Source of the DNA: Nibrella saemangeumensis | GTDB taxonomy: Bacteria; Bacteroidota; Bacteroidia; Cytophagales; Spirosomataceae | Direction of reading: 5' to 3' | Assembly (NCBI RefSeq): GCF_039541915.1 | Contig: NZ_BAABHD010000032.1 | Coordinates: 309,497 to 373,496 of the forward strand | Length of the DNA: 64,000 bases | Shown here: in pieces, positions 8,729-17,499 of the stretch | How the letters are laid out: each line of letters starts with the position of its first letter | How positions within the stretch are numbered: position 1 is the stretch's first letter | The notes under the pieces: model-generated | What the model was told of the DNA's origin: nothing | The model's input: only the letters and a program-made list of their open reading frames with translations | Database searches by the model: none | Translations under genes and position numbers: made by a program

Positions 8729-11700
8729 ATGTTTTCAACGGCCGAAAAAACAACGAGGACCACTGCTACGCTGCACCGAAAAGCGGAAGGAGGGCCTTTT
8801 TTCGGCAAAACCCATACCACGGAACCTGCCCTCACAACCCAATCTTTTTTTGCACCTGTGCGTGTTCAACCCAAATTGAGCGTGAGCACACCCGGCGATG
8901 TGTACGAACAGGAAGCCGATACCACCGCCGACCGGGTAGTGCGCATGCCGGAGACTGCGTTCATTGGCACTTCCCCCGCTGAAGCGCCCGAACTCGCCCG
9001 GCAGGCTATAAATGAAGAAGAGAAAGAACAGGTACAGGCCAAGGCAGAACCGCTGACCATCAGCCGTATGGCCGACGAGTATCGGGAGGAAGAAGCCGTT
9101 CAGCCGAAGCGAATCAATACTTTGCAGCGGTATGAAGATCAAAACGCTGGCTTTTTATACGATGCAGGGCCGGACACCTTCAACCAGCCGGCTATTCAGC
9201 GCAAAAACATAGCTATTCATCCGTCCGACATTGTGCAGCGCAGTGGGCGGGGCTCCCCGCTCGTCAGCCAACAGTTTGAGGAAAGCCTGCATAATACCTC
9301 ATCAGGCGGAAACCCCTTACCCCAGTCAACCCGGAGCTTCATGGAAGACCGCTTCGGGGCTGACTTCTCCGGGGTGCGCATCCACACGGACGTTTCCGCG
9401 CAACAGATGAGCCGGGATATTCATGCCCATGCCTTTACCCACAGCAATCATATCTACTTTAATAGCGGGCAGTTCAACCCAGATTCCTCCACCGGCAAAA
9501 CCCTGCTGGCCCACGAACTGACCCATACCATTCAGCAGGGAGCCAGTCCCGTAGCCCCGGCCGTTACCCCCAAACACCAGTTCACAAGTATTCAGCCGAA
9601 GTCCATTCAGCGGCAGGAATCAACGGTGTCCCAGCTTAACCAGGCCCTCCGTTTCGCTAAAGCCGAAGAAGGAAAGGTGAACGCCAATGCCGAGGGGCCA
9701 GACGGCTACCGACTGGGCTGGCAGCGGTTGCTCGAATACTTCAAAACCGCAATGGGCGAGGATAAGGTCGTTAGCGGCTTCGGCAGCAGCGGCTACGAGC
9801 AGGGTACGGTCAGTGAGCAGTACATCAAGAAAAAAGATACGTATAACGGCCAGGTAGCCAACCAACCGCCCGACGTGCGGGCCGAACGCGACGCCATGCC
9901 AAGCTGGTGCGGTATTTATGTGTTCTGGGCGCTCAATAAGGGAGGAGTACCCATGCCGAAATGGACGCTTGGTGGCCGCGCCGTTACCCCGGAAGCTGCC
10001 TACCCGCCCGGCCATATACCCAAGCCGGGCGACATCGCCTACCGCAACCAGAATTCCCACTATGCGCTGGTCGAAAAAGCAGATGGGGCCGGCCCAAGTG
10101 CCAACGTAGTCACCCTTAACGGCAATACGGCTGGTGAGGATAACCTCGGAGCTCAGGTGCAGACGCGCACCCATCCGCTGAGTCAGTGGACGGGCTTCTT
10201 TAATCCTTTAACCCTCATGGAGGGAGAACTGCGGGATGCCGAAGGGGCTGAAAAAGATACCAAAGCTCGCTCGCTGAAAGAACTGCGCAGGGACAAATTC
10301 AGGGTGCAGCGCAAAGAAAGTGAGGGTAAGGACCCAGAAACTGAACTGGTGCAGACCAGGCCGGACCTGAGCGCGTGGCATGTCACGCCCGACGGACACC
10401 TGCAGCGGTCTGAAGAAGGTCCGCAGGAGGAAGAGTCGGAGGAACTACAGCGCTCGGCTGATAGTCCGCAGGCCGAGCTTGCGGATGAAACTCCGGTCGA
10501 CGAAGACGAGACTGTGCAACGTAAAGCTGCTCAGAAGGCCTTTATCGTGCAGACCCGCGCCGAACTAGCCGCCCGCATACGGAGTACCCCGGCCGGGTTG
10601 CAACTGGTGCAGGCGTCGTGGCTCGGCGATGCCTGGGATGCCGTTACGGGTATAGCCGATGAAATTGCCGGATGGATTGAAAAGGGAATCGACAAAGCCA
10701 AGGAATTCGTGCTGGAAAAAGTCCGGGATTTCGTCATGGAAATCCGCGGCTACAAACTATTGCGCTATATTCTCGGCTACGACCCAATTACCGGCGAAGA
10801 GGTTGTTCGCAATGCCCGGACCCTGCTGGATGCCGTACTTGATTTAATTCGACTACCCGGTGGTAGTGGCGGTGGCGTGGTCCGGCGCGTGCTCGATTAC
10901 TTTAATGCCACTGACCCGGTAGCTAACTGGCTGCTGTCAGCGGTAGAACGGTTCATTGAACTTATCAAGGGTATTGGTGCAAGATTCGAGCAATTCTGGG
11001 ATAGCCTCAGCCTTGACGATGTGGGCGATCCCGGTGGCGTAATCGACCGGGTAGCCGACCTGTTCAAAGGCATCATTCTCGACATCCTCAGTTTTGTGGC
11101 TGAATGCGCGACTACCTTCCTCACCATGGTGAAGGACGTTGCCATCAACTTTGCGGTCGATTTTGTCCGGAATCATTTCCCGAACGCCTTCGAATTACTT
11201 TGTCTGGTGCTGGGCGAAAATCCAATCAACGGCGAGCGCGTGGAGCGTGACGGAACCAATATTCTGAACGCCGGACTAAAAGTGCTGGGTGCGCGTGGGG
11301 AGCAGATTAAGCAGCAGATGATTACCAACGGTATCTTCAAGCGTTGTGCGGATTGGATAGACCGGGGTATCAGCGTAGTTACCGAATCGGTAAGTGAGAT
11401 CAAGAATGGCTTTATTACGCTCTGGAACACACTCACGTTCGACTCGCTCTTCCACCCCATTGATACGTTCAATACGATTGTGGATACGTTCCGGCGGCCG
11501 GTTACCCGCGTTACGGACTTCATCTACGACACCGTTGTTGAACTGCTTACCATTTTAAAAGATGCCCTGCTGGGACGCCTGAGTGCTTTTGCGCAGAACA
11601 CGCGGGGGTATTACCTCATTACGGTTATTCTCGGACGCGACCCGTTCACGGGTAAAACGGTGGAGCGCAATACGGAGAATCTCATTCACGGCTTCCTGAG

Positions 11701-14110
11701 CTTGATGGAAGGGGGCGAAGCGCAGTTCCAGCAGATGAAGGAAAGCGGTGCCATCGACCGCATGACGCAGAAGGTCACGGCGGCTGTGAAGCGGCTAAAC
11801 TTCACCTGGGATTATATCGTCGGGCTGTTTACCGGCTTGTGGGAGTCGCTCGACTGGACCGACTTCCTCAACCCGATCGGCGTATTCCGGAAGGTTGTGG
11901 GCACGTTCCTGCAGCCCGTCCGGCGACTCGTGGCCTTCGTGGTCGAGATTATCAAGATTGTGGTCGAAATACTGATGATCGTCATGAACTTCCCGATTGA
12001 CATTGTCAGCAGCATCATCAGCAAGGTTATTGCCCTTTTCGATACCATCAAGCGCGACCCGATTGGCTTCCTGATGAACCTGCTGCGGGCCATCAAGCAG
12101 GGCTTTATTCAGTTCTTCGATCACATCATCACGCACCTGCTGAACGGCCTGGCCGACTGGTTCTTCCACCAGTTGCGCGAGCTGGGTATTCAGCGGCCAA
12201 CCGACCTGAGCTTCAGGAGTATTCTCAAACTGGTTATGGAGATCCTCGGCATCAGCCTGCAGCGGATTATGGATAAGGTGTGGAAGAAGCTGGAGGAGAA
12301 GATCGGCAAAGAGAAAGTCGCCAAAATAAAGCTGTGGATCGACCGGCTCGAAGGTATCTGGAAATTCATCAAAGACGTCATGGAACGCGGACCGGTTGCC
12401 ATTTGGGAGTACATTCAGGAGCAGTTGAGCAACCTGTGGTCGATGATTGTGGACGCGGCCAAAAACTGGATTATGGAGCGGATTGTGAATGCCGTCATCG
12501 GTAAGCTGCTCAGTATGCTCGACCCAACGGGTATCATGGCCGTTATCAACAGTGTCATTGCCATTTACCGGGCCGTGCAGTCGTTTATTGCGTACCTGAG
12601 GGAGTTGCTTGAAATCATTAACTCGTTCGTCAATGGTGTGGCCGAAATTGCCACAGGCAACATCAAAGTAGCCGCCGACTACCTGGAGCGCACCGCTGCG
12701 AGCGGTATACCCGTCATGATTGGGTTCCTCGCAAACCAGGTGGGTCTGGATAAGGTGGCCGATAAACTGGTAGAAGTTATCGGAATGCTCCGCGAAAAAA
12801 TAGATAAGGCGGTTGACTGGCTGGTAGACAAAGCCGTTAGTCTTGGCCTGCAGTTTCTGGAGAGTCTGGTGAGCCTGGGTAAGAAGGCCCTGAGCGCTAT
12901 CAAACGCTGGCTCGGCCTGGAAAAACCGTTTGAAGGTGCCGACGGGCAGCCGCATAAACTGTATTTTGCCGGTAGCGAAACCAGCCCGGTGCTGATGGTC
13001 CGCAGTAACCCAACAGCCTATGCCAGTTTCATCGATTTGGTTGATGTGGGTACCGATGAGAAAAAAGTGAAGGCAAAAGGCGAGGCCAAAGGCATTGCGA
13101 AACAGATTGACGACAAACGCCAGGAACCGCTGGACGGCAAAACCGAAGAGGAAAAAGAGAAGAGTAAAGAGACAAAACTCGCCGACGTTGAGAAGCTGCT
13201 CGCCGACCTGGCTGTGCCAACGGCCGTGCTGTTCGGAAATGCCGCAGCTGCCGGGGAGCCGCAGATTGACAACACTGTCCAGAGCGCCGGATTTGGTATT
13301 ACCATGAAAGCTGTGCGGCTCAATAAGCAGCAGAAGGTGAAAGGGTCACCGCCTACAGCGTCGATGCTGCCGGCGTATGTGACGCTAAACAACCGCCGGC
13401 AGGCCGGGGGGGCCAGCTATTACGTAAAAGGGCACCTGCTGAACGAAAACATCGGTGGGGAAGGTAAATGGCCCAACCTGACACCACTGTCGCGGGAGGG
13501 TAACTCAAATCACGAAAGCGAAGTTGAGTCGCTGGTGAAAGCGGCCGTCAACTCCGGTGCCGTGGTCGAGTATAACGTCACGGCGGTGTACGGCTACGGG
13601 AAGAATGCGTCCAAAATCCCAGCCGATGATCCGATGGCAGCCGAGAAACTGAAGATTGTCCAGGAAGAGGTAAACGTGCCGACGCAACTTCAGTGTGAAG
13701 CGTATATCCTGGAAAACCAGAACGGTACGTTCGGGCGGAAACAGGCCATTGTGAATACATCCGTGGAGAATCCGGTAGGACAGGAGGCCAACACCTATGT
13801 GCTGGAGGGTACACCCGCCCGGCCGACCATCTACCTGAACGAAGCGTCTACCAGTGTGCTGGCAACCATTGAAGGGCTTGACAGCTCACTGGCCGATAAA
13901 ATCAGGCTGGCGCACGAAAAGAACAGTGAACTATTCGGTAAGTCAAGGTTTACGTCGTATTACGAACTCAGCGATGCCCGCAAAAACAATGCGTTTCACC
14001 GCGTGTTCAAGACGGAAGCGGAGCAAAACAAGATTATTGCCCTTGCCGATGTAAAGTATGTGAAGCTATTCCGGGGTACGTCGGCGGCTACACCGGGACT
14101 GATGACCTAA
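8729..14110 (+). CDS. Giant DUF4157 eCIS cargo candidate (multi-domain, 1793 residues)
   Basis: Domains in order. Residues about 40-73 carry FFAPVRVQPKLSV and PGDVYEQEADTTADRV, the N-terminal motif typical of eCIS-associated DUF4157 proteins. The DUF4157 domain lies at about 196-270 with a zinc-binding HELTH at 262-266. A CHAP/NlpC-P60-like cysteine-peptidase domain lies at about 385-480, with Cys394 in SWCG and His444 in NSHYALVEK. About 620-1500 is a long, mostly helical, partly hydrophobic region containing three related units near 670, 815 and 956. About 1560-1640 holds a GHLLN motif (His1569) with NLTPLSREGN, similar to nuclease-like modules that end some polymorphic toxins. About 1704-1750 is a helix-hairpin-helix-like tail. 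It follows the tape-measure gene and precedes a candidate immunity gene. Cargo status and toxicity are inferred from architecture and context; the DUF4157 call is secure. Confidence 0.8.
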   Translation: MFSTAEKTTRTTATLHRKAEGGPFFGKTHTTEPALTTQSFFAPVRVQPKLSVSTPGDVYEQEADTTADRVVRMPETAFIGTSPAEAPELARQAINEEEKEQVQAKAEPLTISRMADEYREEEAVQPKRINTLQRYEDQNAGFLYDAGPDTFNQPAIQRKNIAIHPSDIVQRSGRGSPLVSQQFEESLHNTSSGGNPLPQSTRSFMEDRFGADFSGVRIHTDVSAQQMSRDIHAHAFTHSNHIYFNSGQFNPDSSTGKTLLAHELTHTIQQGASPVAPAVTPKHQFTSIQPKSIQRQESTVSQLNQALRFAKAEEGKVNANAEGPDGYRLGWQRLLEYFKTAMGEDKVVSGFGSSGYEQGTVSEQYIKKKDTYNGQVANQPPDVRAERDAMPSWCGIYVFWALNKGGVPMPKWTLGGRAVTPEAAYPPGHIPKPGDIAYRNQNSHYALVEKADGAGPSANVVTLNGNTAGEDNLGAQVQTRTHPLSQWTGFFNPLTLMEGELRDAEGAEKDTKARSLKELRRDKFRVQRKESEGKDPETELVQTRPDLSAWHVTPDGHLQRSEEGPQEEESEELQRSADSPQAELADETPVDEDETVQRKAAQKAFIVQTRAELAARIRSTPAGLQLVQASWLGDAWDAVTGIADEIAGWIEKGIDKAKEFVLEKVRDFVMEIRGYKLLRYILGYDPITGEEVVRNARTLLDAVLDLIRLPGGSGGGVVRRVLDYFNATDPVANWLLSAVERFIELIKGIGARFEQFWDSLSLDDVGDPGGVIDRVADLFKGIILDILSFVAECATTFLTMVKDVAINFAVDFVRNHFPNAFELLCLVLGENPINGERVERDGTNILNAGLKVLGARGEQIKQQMITNGIFKRCADWIDRGISVVTESVSEIKNGFITLWNTLTFDSLFHPIDTFNTIVDTFRRPVTRVTDFIYDTVVELLTILKDALLGRLSAFAQNTRGYYLITVILGRDPFTGKTVERNTENLIHGFLSLMEGGEAQFQQMKESGAIDRMTQKVTAAVKRLNFTWDYIVGLFTGLWESLDWTDFLNPIGVFRKVVGTFLQPVRRLVAFVVEIIKIVVEILMIVMNFPIDIVSSIISKVIALFDTIKRDPIGFLMNLLRAIKQGFIQFFDHIITHLLNGLADWFFHQLRELGIQRPTDLSFRSILKLVMEILGISLQRIMDKVWKKLEEKIGKEKVAKIKLWIDRLEGIWKFIKDVMERGPVAIWEYIQEQLSNLWSMIVDAAKNWIMERIVNAVIGKLLSMLDPTGIMAVINSVIAIYRAVQSFIAYLRELLEIINSFVNGVAEIATGNIKVAADYLERTAASGIPVMIGFLANQVGLDKVADKLVEVIGMLREKIDKAVDWLVDKAVSLGLQFLESLVSLGKKALSAIKRWLGLEKPFEGADGQPHKLYFAGSETSPVLMVRSNPTAYASFIDLVDVGTDEKKVKAKGEAKGIAKQIDDKRQEPLDGKTEEEKEKSKETKLADVEKLLADLAVPTAVLFGNAAAAGEPQIDNTVQSAGFGITMKAVRLNKQQKVKGSPPTASMLPAYVTLNNRRQAGGASYYVKGHLLNENIGGEGKWPNLTPLSREGNSNHESEVESLVKAAVNSGAVVEYNVTAVYGYGKNASKIPADDPMAAEKLKIVQEEVNVPTQLQCEAYILENQNGTFGRKQAIVNTSVENPVGQEANTYVLEGTPARPTIYLNEASTSVLATIEGLDSSLADKIRLAHEKNSELFGKSRFTSYYELSDARKNNAFHRVFKTEAEQNKIIALADVKYVKLFRGTSAATPGLMT

Positions 14111-14123
14111 GCAAAAAACAATT

Positions 14124-14762
14124 ATGAAAACATACCAGCCTTTTCTTGATGATTTTTCCAGGGCGCTACAGGCCAACAGCCGCCTGAATGTTCAGCAAGC
14201 CCTGTTTTTCAATATTGCCGCTAAAAAAGCCGATTTGGCGCAGGTTCGGAAAACGGGTCGCGTGGCCGAGGACGTACTGAATTTCTACGCACAGGGCAAC
14301 CGGTGGGAGGTCAAGTGGTCCCCCAGAGAGTTAACGCCCGAATCGGAGGAAGTGCGGGGCAGCGTCAATATGCTGCCGTTCGAAAAAGTATTTTCCAATT
14401 GGGAGGGAGTTGCCTTTTTCAGCTCCACCCCGGCTGACTCCATACGACGCCGGTTTTTCCCCGTTGACTTCTTCGCCGATGAAGCTGCGGTTGGCCTTGT
14501 CGTTACCGAGCAGCAAAAAGGTCAGATGTACTACTCCGACTTTGAAAGTGACCCGATGCCACTGGAAATCAACCTGGATGGCTACATACAATTATGCGTA
14601 GCGGCTAAAGGAATGCTGTACTGGCCGTATGGGATACGGGAACTCATCGAAGGCGAAGAGAACCCGGTATCGCAACGGATGAAGGCGCATTTGCCCACGC
14701 TGTTTCCCGACTTTTCGTTTGATGCATTCGCCCGCTTATTCAACGAACTCCGCATCCGCTAA
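14124..14762 (+). CDS. Candidate immunity protein, SUKH/SMI1-like
   Basis: A 212-residue soluble protein beginning 13 bases after the giant DUF4157 gene and ending 6 bases before the second one. It has no signal peptide or membrane segment. The C-terminal half, with LEINLDGYIQLCVAAKG, then MLYWPYGIRELIEGE and a closing LFPDFSFDAFARLF, resembles the SUKH (SMI1/KNR4) superfamily, whose members often neutralise nuclease-type toxins encoded just upstream. The similarity is weak by eye and I would not assign the family without a profile or structure comparison. Position directly after a large mosaic toxin-like gene is the stronger argument. An alternative is a chaperone or loading adaptor for the upstream cargo. 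Confidence 0.45.
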   Translation: MKTYQPFLDDFSRALQANSRLNVQQALFFNIAAKKADLAQVRKTGRVAEDVLNFYAQGNRWEVKWSPRELTPESEEVRGSVNMLPFEKVFSNWEGVAFFSSTPADSIRRRFFPVDFFADEAAVGLVVTEQQKGQMYYSDFESDPMPLEINLDGYIQLCVAAKGMLYWPYGIRELIEGEENPVSQRMKAHLPTLFPDFSFDAFARLFNELRIR

Positions 14763-14768
14763 ACGCCC

Positions 14769-15902
14769 ATGAATATACCCGCTAAAATCAACCGAAAGCG
14801 CTCCGCCCGCCGTAAAGCGTCGCCCGGTAAGGCTAATGCCCCCTTTTTCGAGTCAGCGATTCAGCGCAAGTGCGAGCAGTGCGAGAATGAAGATAAGCAG
14901 AAGATCCAGAAAAAAGGGGAGCATGGGCCGGTAGCGGCCGTCAAGCCCTTTTTCAGCAGCTACATGAACACCATCGGGGCCAAAGGCCAACCCTTGCCGG
15001 AGGGTACCCGCAGTTTTTTCGAGAGCCGACTGCCCGGTAGCTTCGCCGATGTGCGCATCCATACTGACCAAGAGGCTACCATGGCCGCCAGGGACGTGAA
15101 TGCGAAAGCGTTTACCTGGCAGAACCATATTGTTTTCAACCGGAACTACTTTAATGAACAGACCACAGGAGGAAAGCAATTGCTGGCCCACGAACTGACC
15201 CATGTGCTGCAACAGCGGCAGGACGGCTATAGGGGCATTCAGCGGGCACCGGAAACCGAGGGCGAGGTAATGAACCCCTCCGAAGAGGAACTCACTGAAG
15301 CCGCAGCACCCGGACCACAGGCAATTGCGCAGGAACAACAGGCTGAGCAGCAGGAAGAAAAAATTGGGGAGCCCGAAACCTTACCCGACTTCTCCACGTT
15401 CGGGAAAGCCCCCGAGATGATTACGGTTTTCGGGAAATCCGTTACTGTGCAGGGCGAGACCACGGCAAGTTTTGACGGTGGCGTGGGTACTACCCAGAAC
15501 CTGAAAGCCATTCCGGCGAGAGACTGCGACGGCTGTGGCGGACCCGAATGCGTGACGGTCACGGGTAAGCTGGTGATCACCTACAACGTGTCCACGAATG
15601 TAACACTACCCGATGTACCCGAAGGATTAACGCCCTGCCAGCAGCAACGGGTGAAGGACACCATCGATAGTAAGATTAAGCCACACGAAGACCAGCACGT
15701 AGCCGCCTTTAACACCTATAAAGGTACGGTAACGCTGCCCATTAATTACACGGGTTGCAAAGCTGGCCTGGCGGCCCATGTGCAGGCCATACACGATGCT
15801 GATAGCGAAGCCCGCCAGAAAGTGGCTAAAGCGCTTAGTGCGGCTCTCGACCCGTTTGTAGTGCCCATTGACCTGGATTGTGAGGATAAGCCTAACAACT
15901 GA
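14769..15902 (+). CDS. DUF4157 protein with a second HExxH domain (eCIS cargo candidate)
   Basis: A 377-residue protein. Near the N-terminus is APFFESAIQRKCEQCENED, a CxxC-bearing segment common in front of DUF4157 domains of eCIS loci. DUF4157 follows at about 77-148, with LPEGTRSFFESR and HELTH at 141-145. After a Glu/Gln-rich linker (about 165-215) comes a C-terminal domain with DCDGCGGPEC and a second zinc-type motif HEDQH at 306-310, reminiscent of DUF922-like putative metallopeptidases. No signal peptide is visible, in line with packing into a particle rather than secretion. It is the last + strand gene of the eCIS block. Peptidase activity is inferred from HExxH only; the third zinc ligand was not identified. 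Confidence 0.7.
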   Translation: MNIPAKINRKRSARRKASPGKANAPFFESAIQRKCEQCENEDKQKIQKKGEHGPVAAVKPFFSSYMNTIGAKGQPLPEGTRSFFESRLPGSFADVRIHTDQEATMAARDVNAKAFTWQNHIVFNRNYFNEQTTGGKQLLAHELTHVLQQRQDGYRGIQRAPETEGEVMNPSEEELTEAAAPGPQAIAQEQQAEQQEEKIGEPETLPDFSTFGKAPEMITVFGKSVTVQGETTASFDGGVGTTQNLKAIPARDCDGCGGPECVTVTGKLVITYNVSTNVTLPDVPEGLTPCQQQRVKDTIDSKIKPHEDQHVAAFNTYKGTVTLPINYTGCKAGLAAHVQAIHDADSEARQKVAKALSAALDPFVVPIDLDCEDKPNN

Positions 15903-15925
15903 TCAGGGCAGCCGGGCGTGCAGGC

Positions 15926-17257
15926 TCAGATCGCTTTTTCTTCTTTACGGAACTCCTTGCGAATGCCTTCCAGAATGTCGCGCTGCTGCAGGGTGTTGGC
16001 CCGGCGGGAAAACGCTTTGAGTGAAGCATATTGCATGACATTGACAATACCCGCACCCGTGATTTCGTACTGGCTGGCAATAGCCTCCCAGTTTAGCTCG
16101 TTTTCTGCCTTGAGCGATTCGGGCAGGCAGCGCGTCCAGAGCCGGTACCGCTCATTGGCATTGGGCACCGGGAAGTGGATGATGTTGTGGAACCGGCGCA
16201 GAAAGGCATCGTCGATATTGTTTTTAAAGTTGGACGCCAGAATGAGCAGCCCTTCGTACTCTTCGATGCGCTGGAGGAGGTACGAAACTTCCTGATTGGC
16301 GTACTTGTCGTGCGCGCTTTGCACATTGGTGCGTTTGCCGAATAGCGCGTCGGCTTCGTCGAAGAACAGAATCCATTTCTTCCGACTGGCACGTGTGAAC
16401 ACCGACTCTATGTGTTTTTCCGTTTCGCCAATGTACTTTGAGACTACCTGCGATAAGTCAATGCGGTACACGGGCAAGTCGAACTCTTTGCCGATGAGGC
16501 TGGCGGTGAGCGTTTTTCCGGTTCCGGCAGGGCCATAGAACAGCACCCGGTAGCCGGGTTTGATCTTTCGGGCCAGGTTAGCGTCCTGCATCACCTGTTC
16601 GTTGTGCTCCATCCACAGCCGGATGTCGGCAATCTGCTCCATCGTTTGCGGGTGCAGGACCAGGTCATCCCAGGTCATGAGGGTTTCGATGCGCCGGGCC
16701 GGAAATTCCGCTCCGAAAATGGGTGTGGCATCACGGCCCAGCAGGACCTTGTTTAGCCAGTCATGGTCCAGCAGCAGTCGGCCACTCATGAGAGGTTCCC
16801 CTTCCTTCACCGACTCCAGCCGGAGTAAACCGAAACGGGCCATTCGCTTATCATCCGTAAACAACTGCTGACACAGCATCCGCTGCTCCAGATCGGAGCC
16901 GGCCAGGACGAACAAGGCCGTTTCGCCGGTCGGGAGCATACCCCGGTGCTGCGTTCCTTTCATTCCGCCGAACTCTACGAATTCGCCACCCTGCGGCAGG
17001 GCTTCGGCCATTATGCTTTCGTAAAAACCCGGCTGGAGGTGCGGCATCACGGCGAGCAGCAGAATGAGCTTTTCATCGTTGGAAAATAGCGGAGGCAATT
17101 GCAACCACCGGTCTGCGTCTGCCCACCGGGGATCATTCTCAAACTGGGTAAGGGAAAAGGAATGCGGTTCAAAATAGGCCGTCAGCCGCTTCAGGACAAT
17201 ATCGCCTACCAGGTGAACCACCTGACTAACCGGTGAATTTAGAGCAACCACTTTCAT
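15926..17257 (-). CDS. AAA+ ATPase of the eCIS locus (Afp15-like)
   Basis: A 443-residue protein with a C-terminal AAA+ module: Walker A GPAGTGKT at 242-249, Walker B ILFFDEADALFG from 296, and NFKNNIDDAFLRRF as sensor 1 to arginine-finger region. The N-terminal 200 residues are a family-specific domain. ATPases of this type occur in nearly all eCIS loci (Afp15) and are thought to act in assembly or cargo loading. Here it converges on the structural genes, with 23 bases between the stop codons, so it has its own promoter somewhere in 17258-17499. ATG start at 17257. The family call is firm; the exact role is not known. Confidence 0.82.
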   Translation of the reverse strand: MKVVALNSPVSQVVHLVGDIVLKRLTAYFEPHSFSLTQFENDPRWADADRWLQLPPLFSNDEKLILLLAVMPHLQPGFYESIMAEALPQGGEFVEFGGMKGTQHRGMLPTGETALFVLAGSDLEQRMLCQQLFTDDKRMARFGLLRLESVKEGEPLMSGRLLLDHDWLNKVLLGRDATPIFGAEFPARRIETLMTWDDLVLHPQTMEQIADIRLWMEHNEQVMQDANLARKIKPGYRVLFYGPAGTGKTLTASLIGKEFDLPVYRIDLSQVVSKYIGETEKHIESVFTRASRKKWILFFDEADALFGKRTNVQSAHDKYANQEVSYLLQRIEEYEGLLILASNFKNNIDDAFLRRFHNIIHFPVPNANERYRLWTRCLPESLKAENELNWEAIASQYEITGAGIVNVMQYASLKAFSRRANTLQQRDILEGIRKEFRKEEKAI

Positions 17258-17456
17258 AGTATGCGAGACTGAGGTTCTTTTATTTATGGCTGTCGGCGGC
17301 CCGAAACGATTGGCGCATCGCTAAGTATGGCAAAAAATTACAGATTTAAAAATCGGTACCGACCGCTCATTAATAAGTAGCCGAATTGGTGCGTTGCCGC
17401 TGTGCAGAACCGGGCATGAAGCTGTTTTTCCGTTTCGTAAAACGCTGTAAGCCTAC

Positions 17457-17464
17457 TATTTTTG
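17457..17464 (+). promoter_or_regulatory. Likely -7 promoter element for the LytS-type kinase pair
   Basis: TATTTTTG matches the Bacteroidota -7 consensus TAnnTTTG and lies 35 bases before the GTG start at 17500. No convincing TTTG was found 19 bases upstream, so the -33 half is weak. Confidence 0.45.
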
Positions 17465-17499
17465 TATCTTTACTTCATTAGCGTTTATCTAACCTTACC

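Noticed and set aside
11795..12955. 386-codon - strand frame inside the giant cargo gene
   Set aside because: It is antisense to the conserved helical body of the cargo; His/Gln/Asp-rich content is a by-product of that coding strand.
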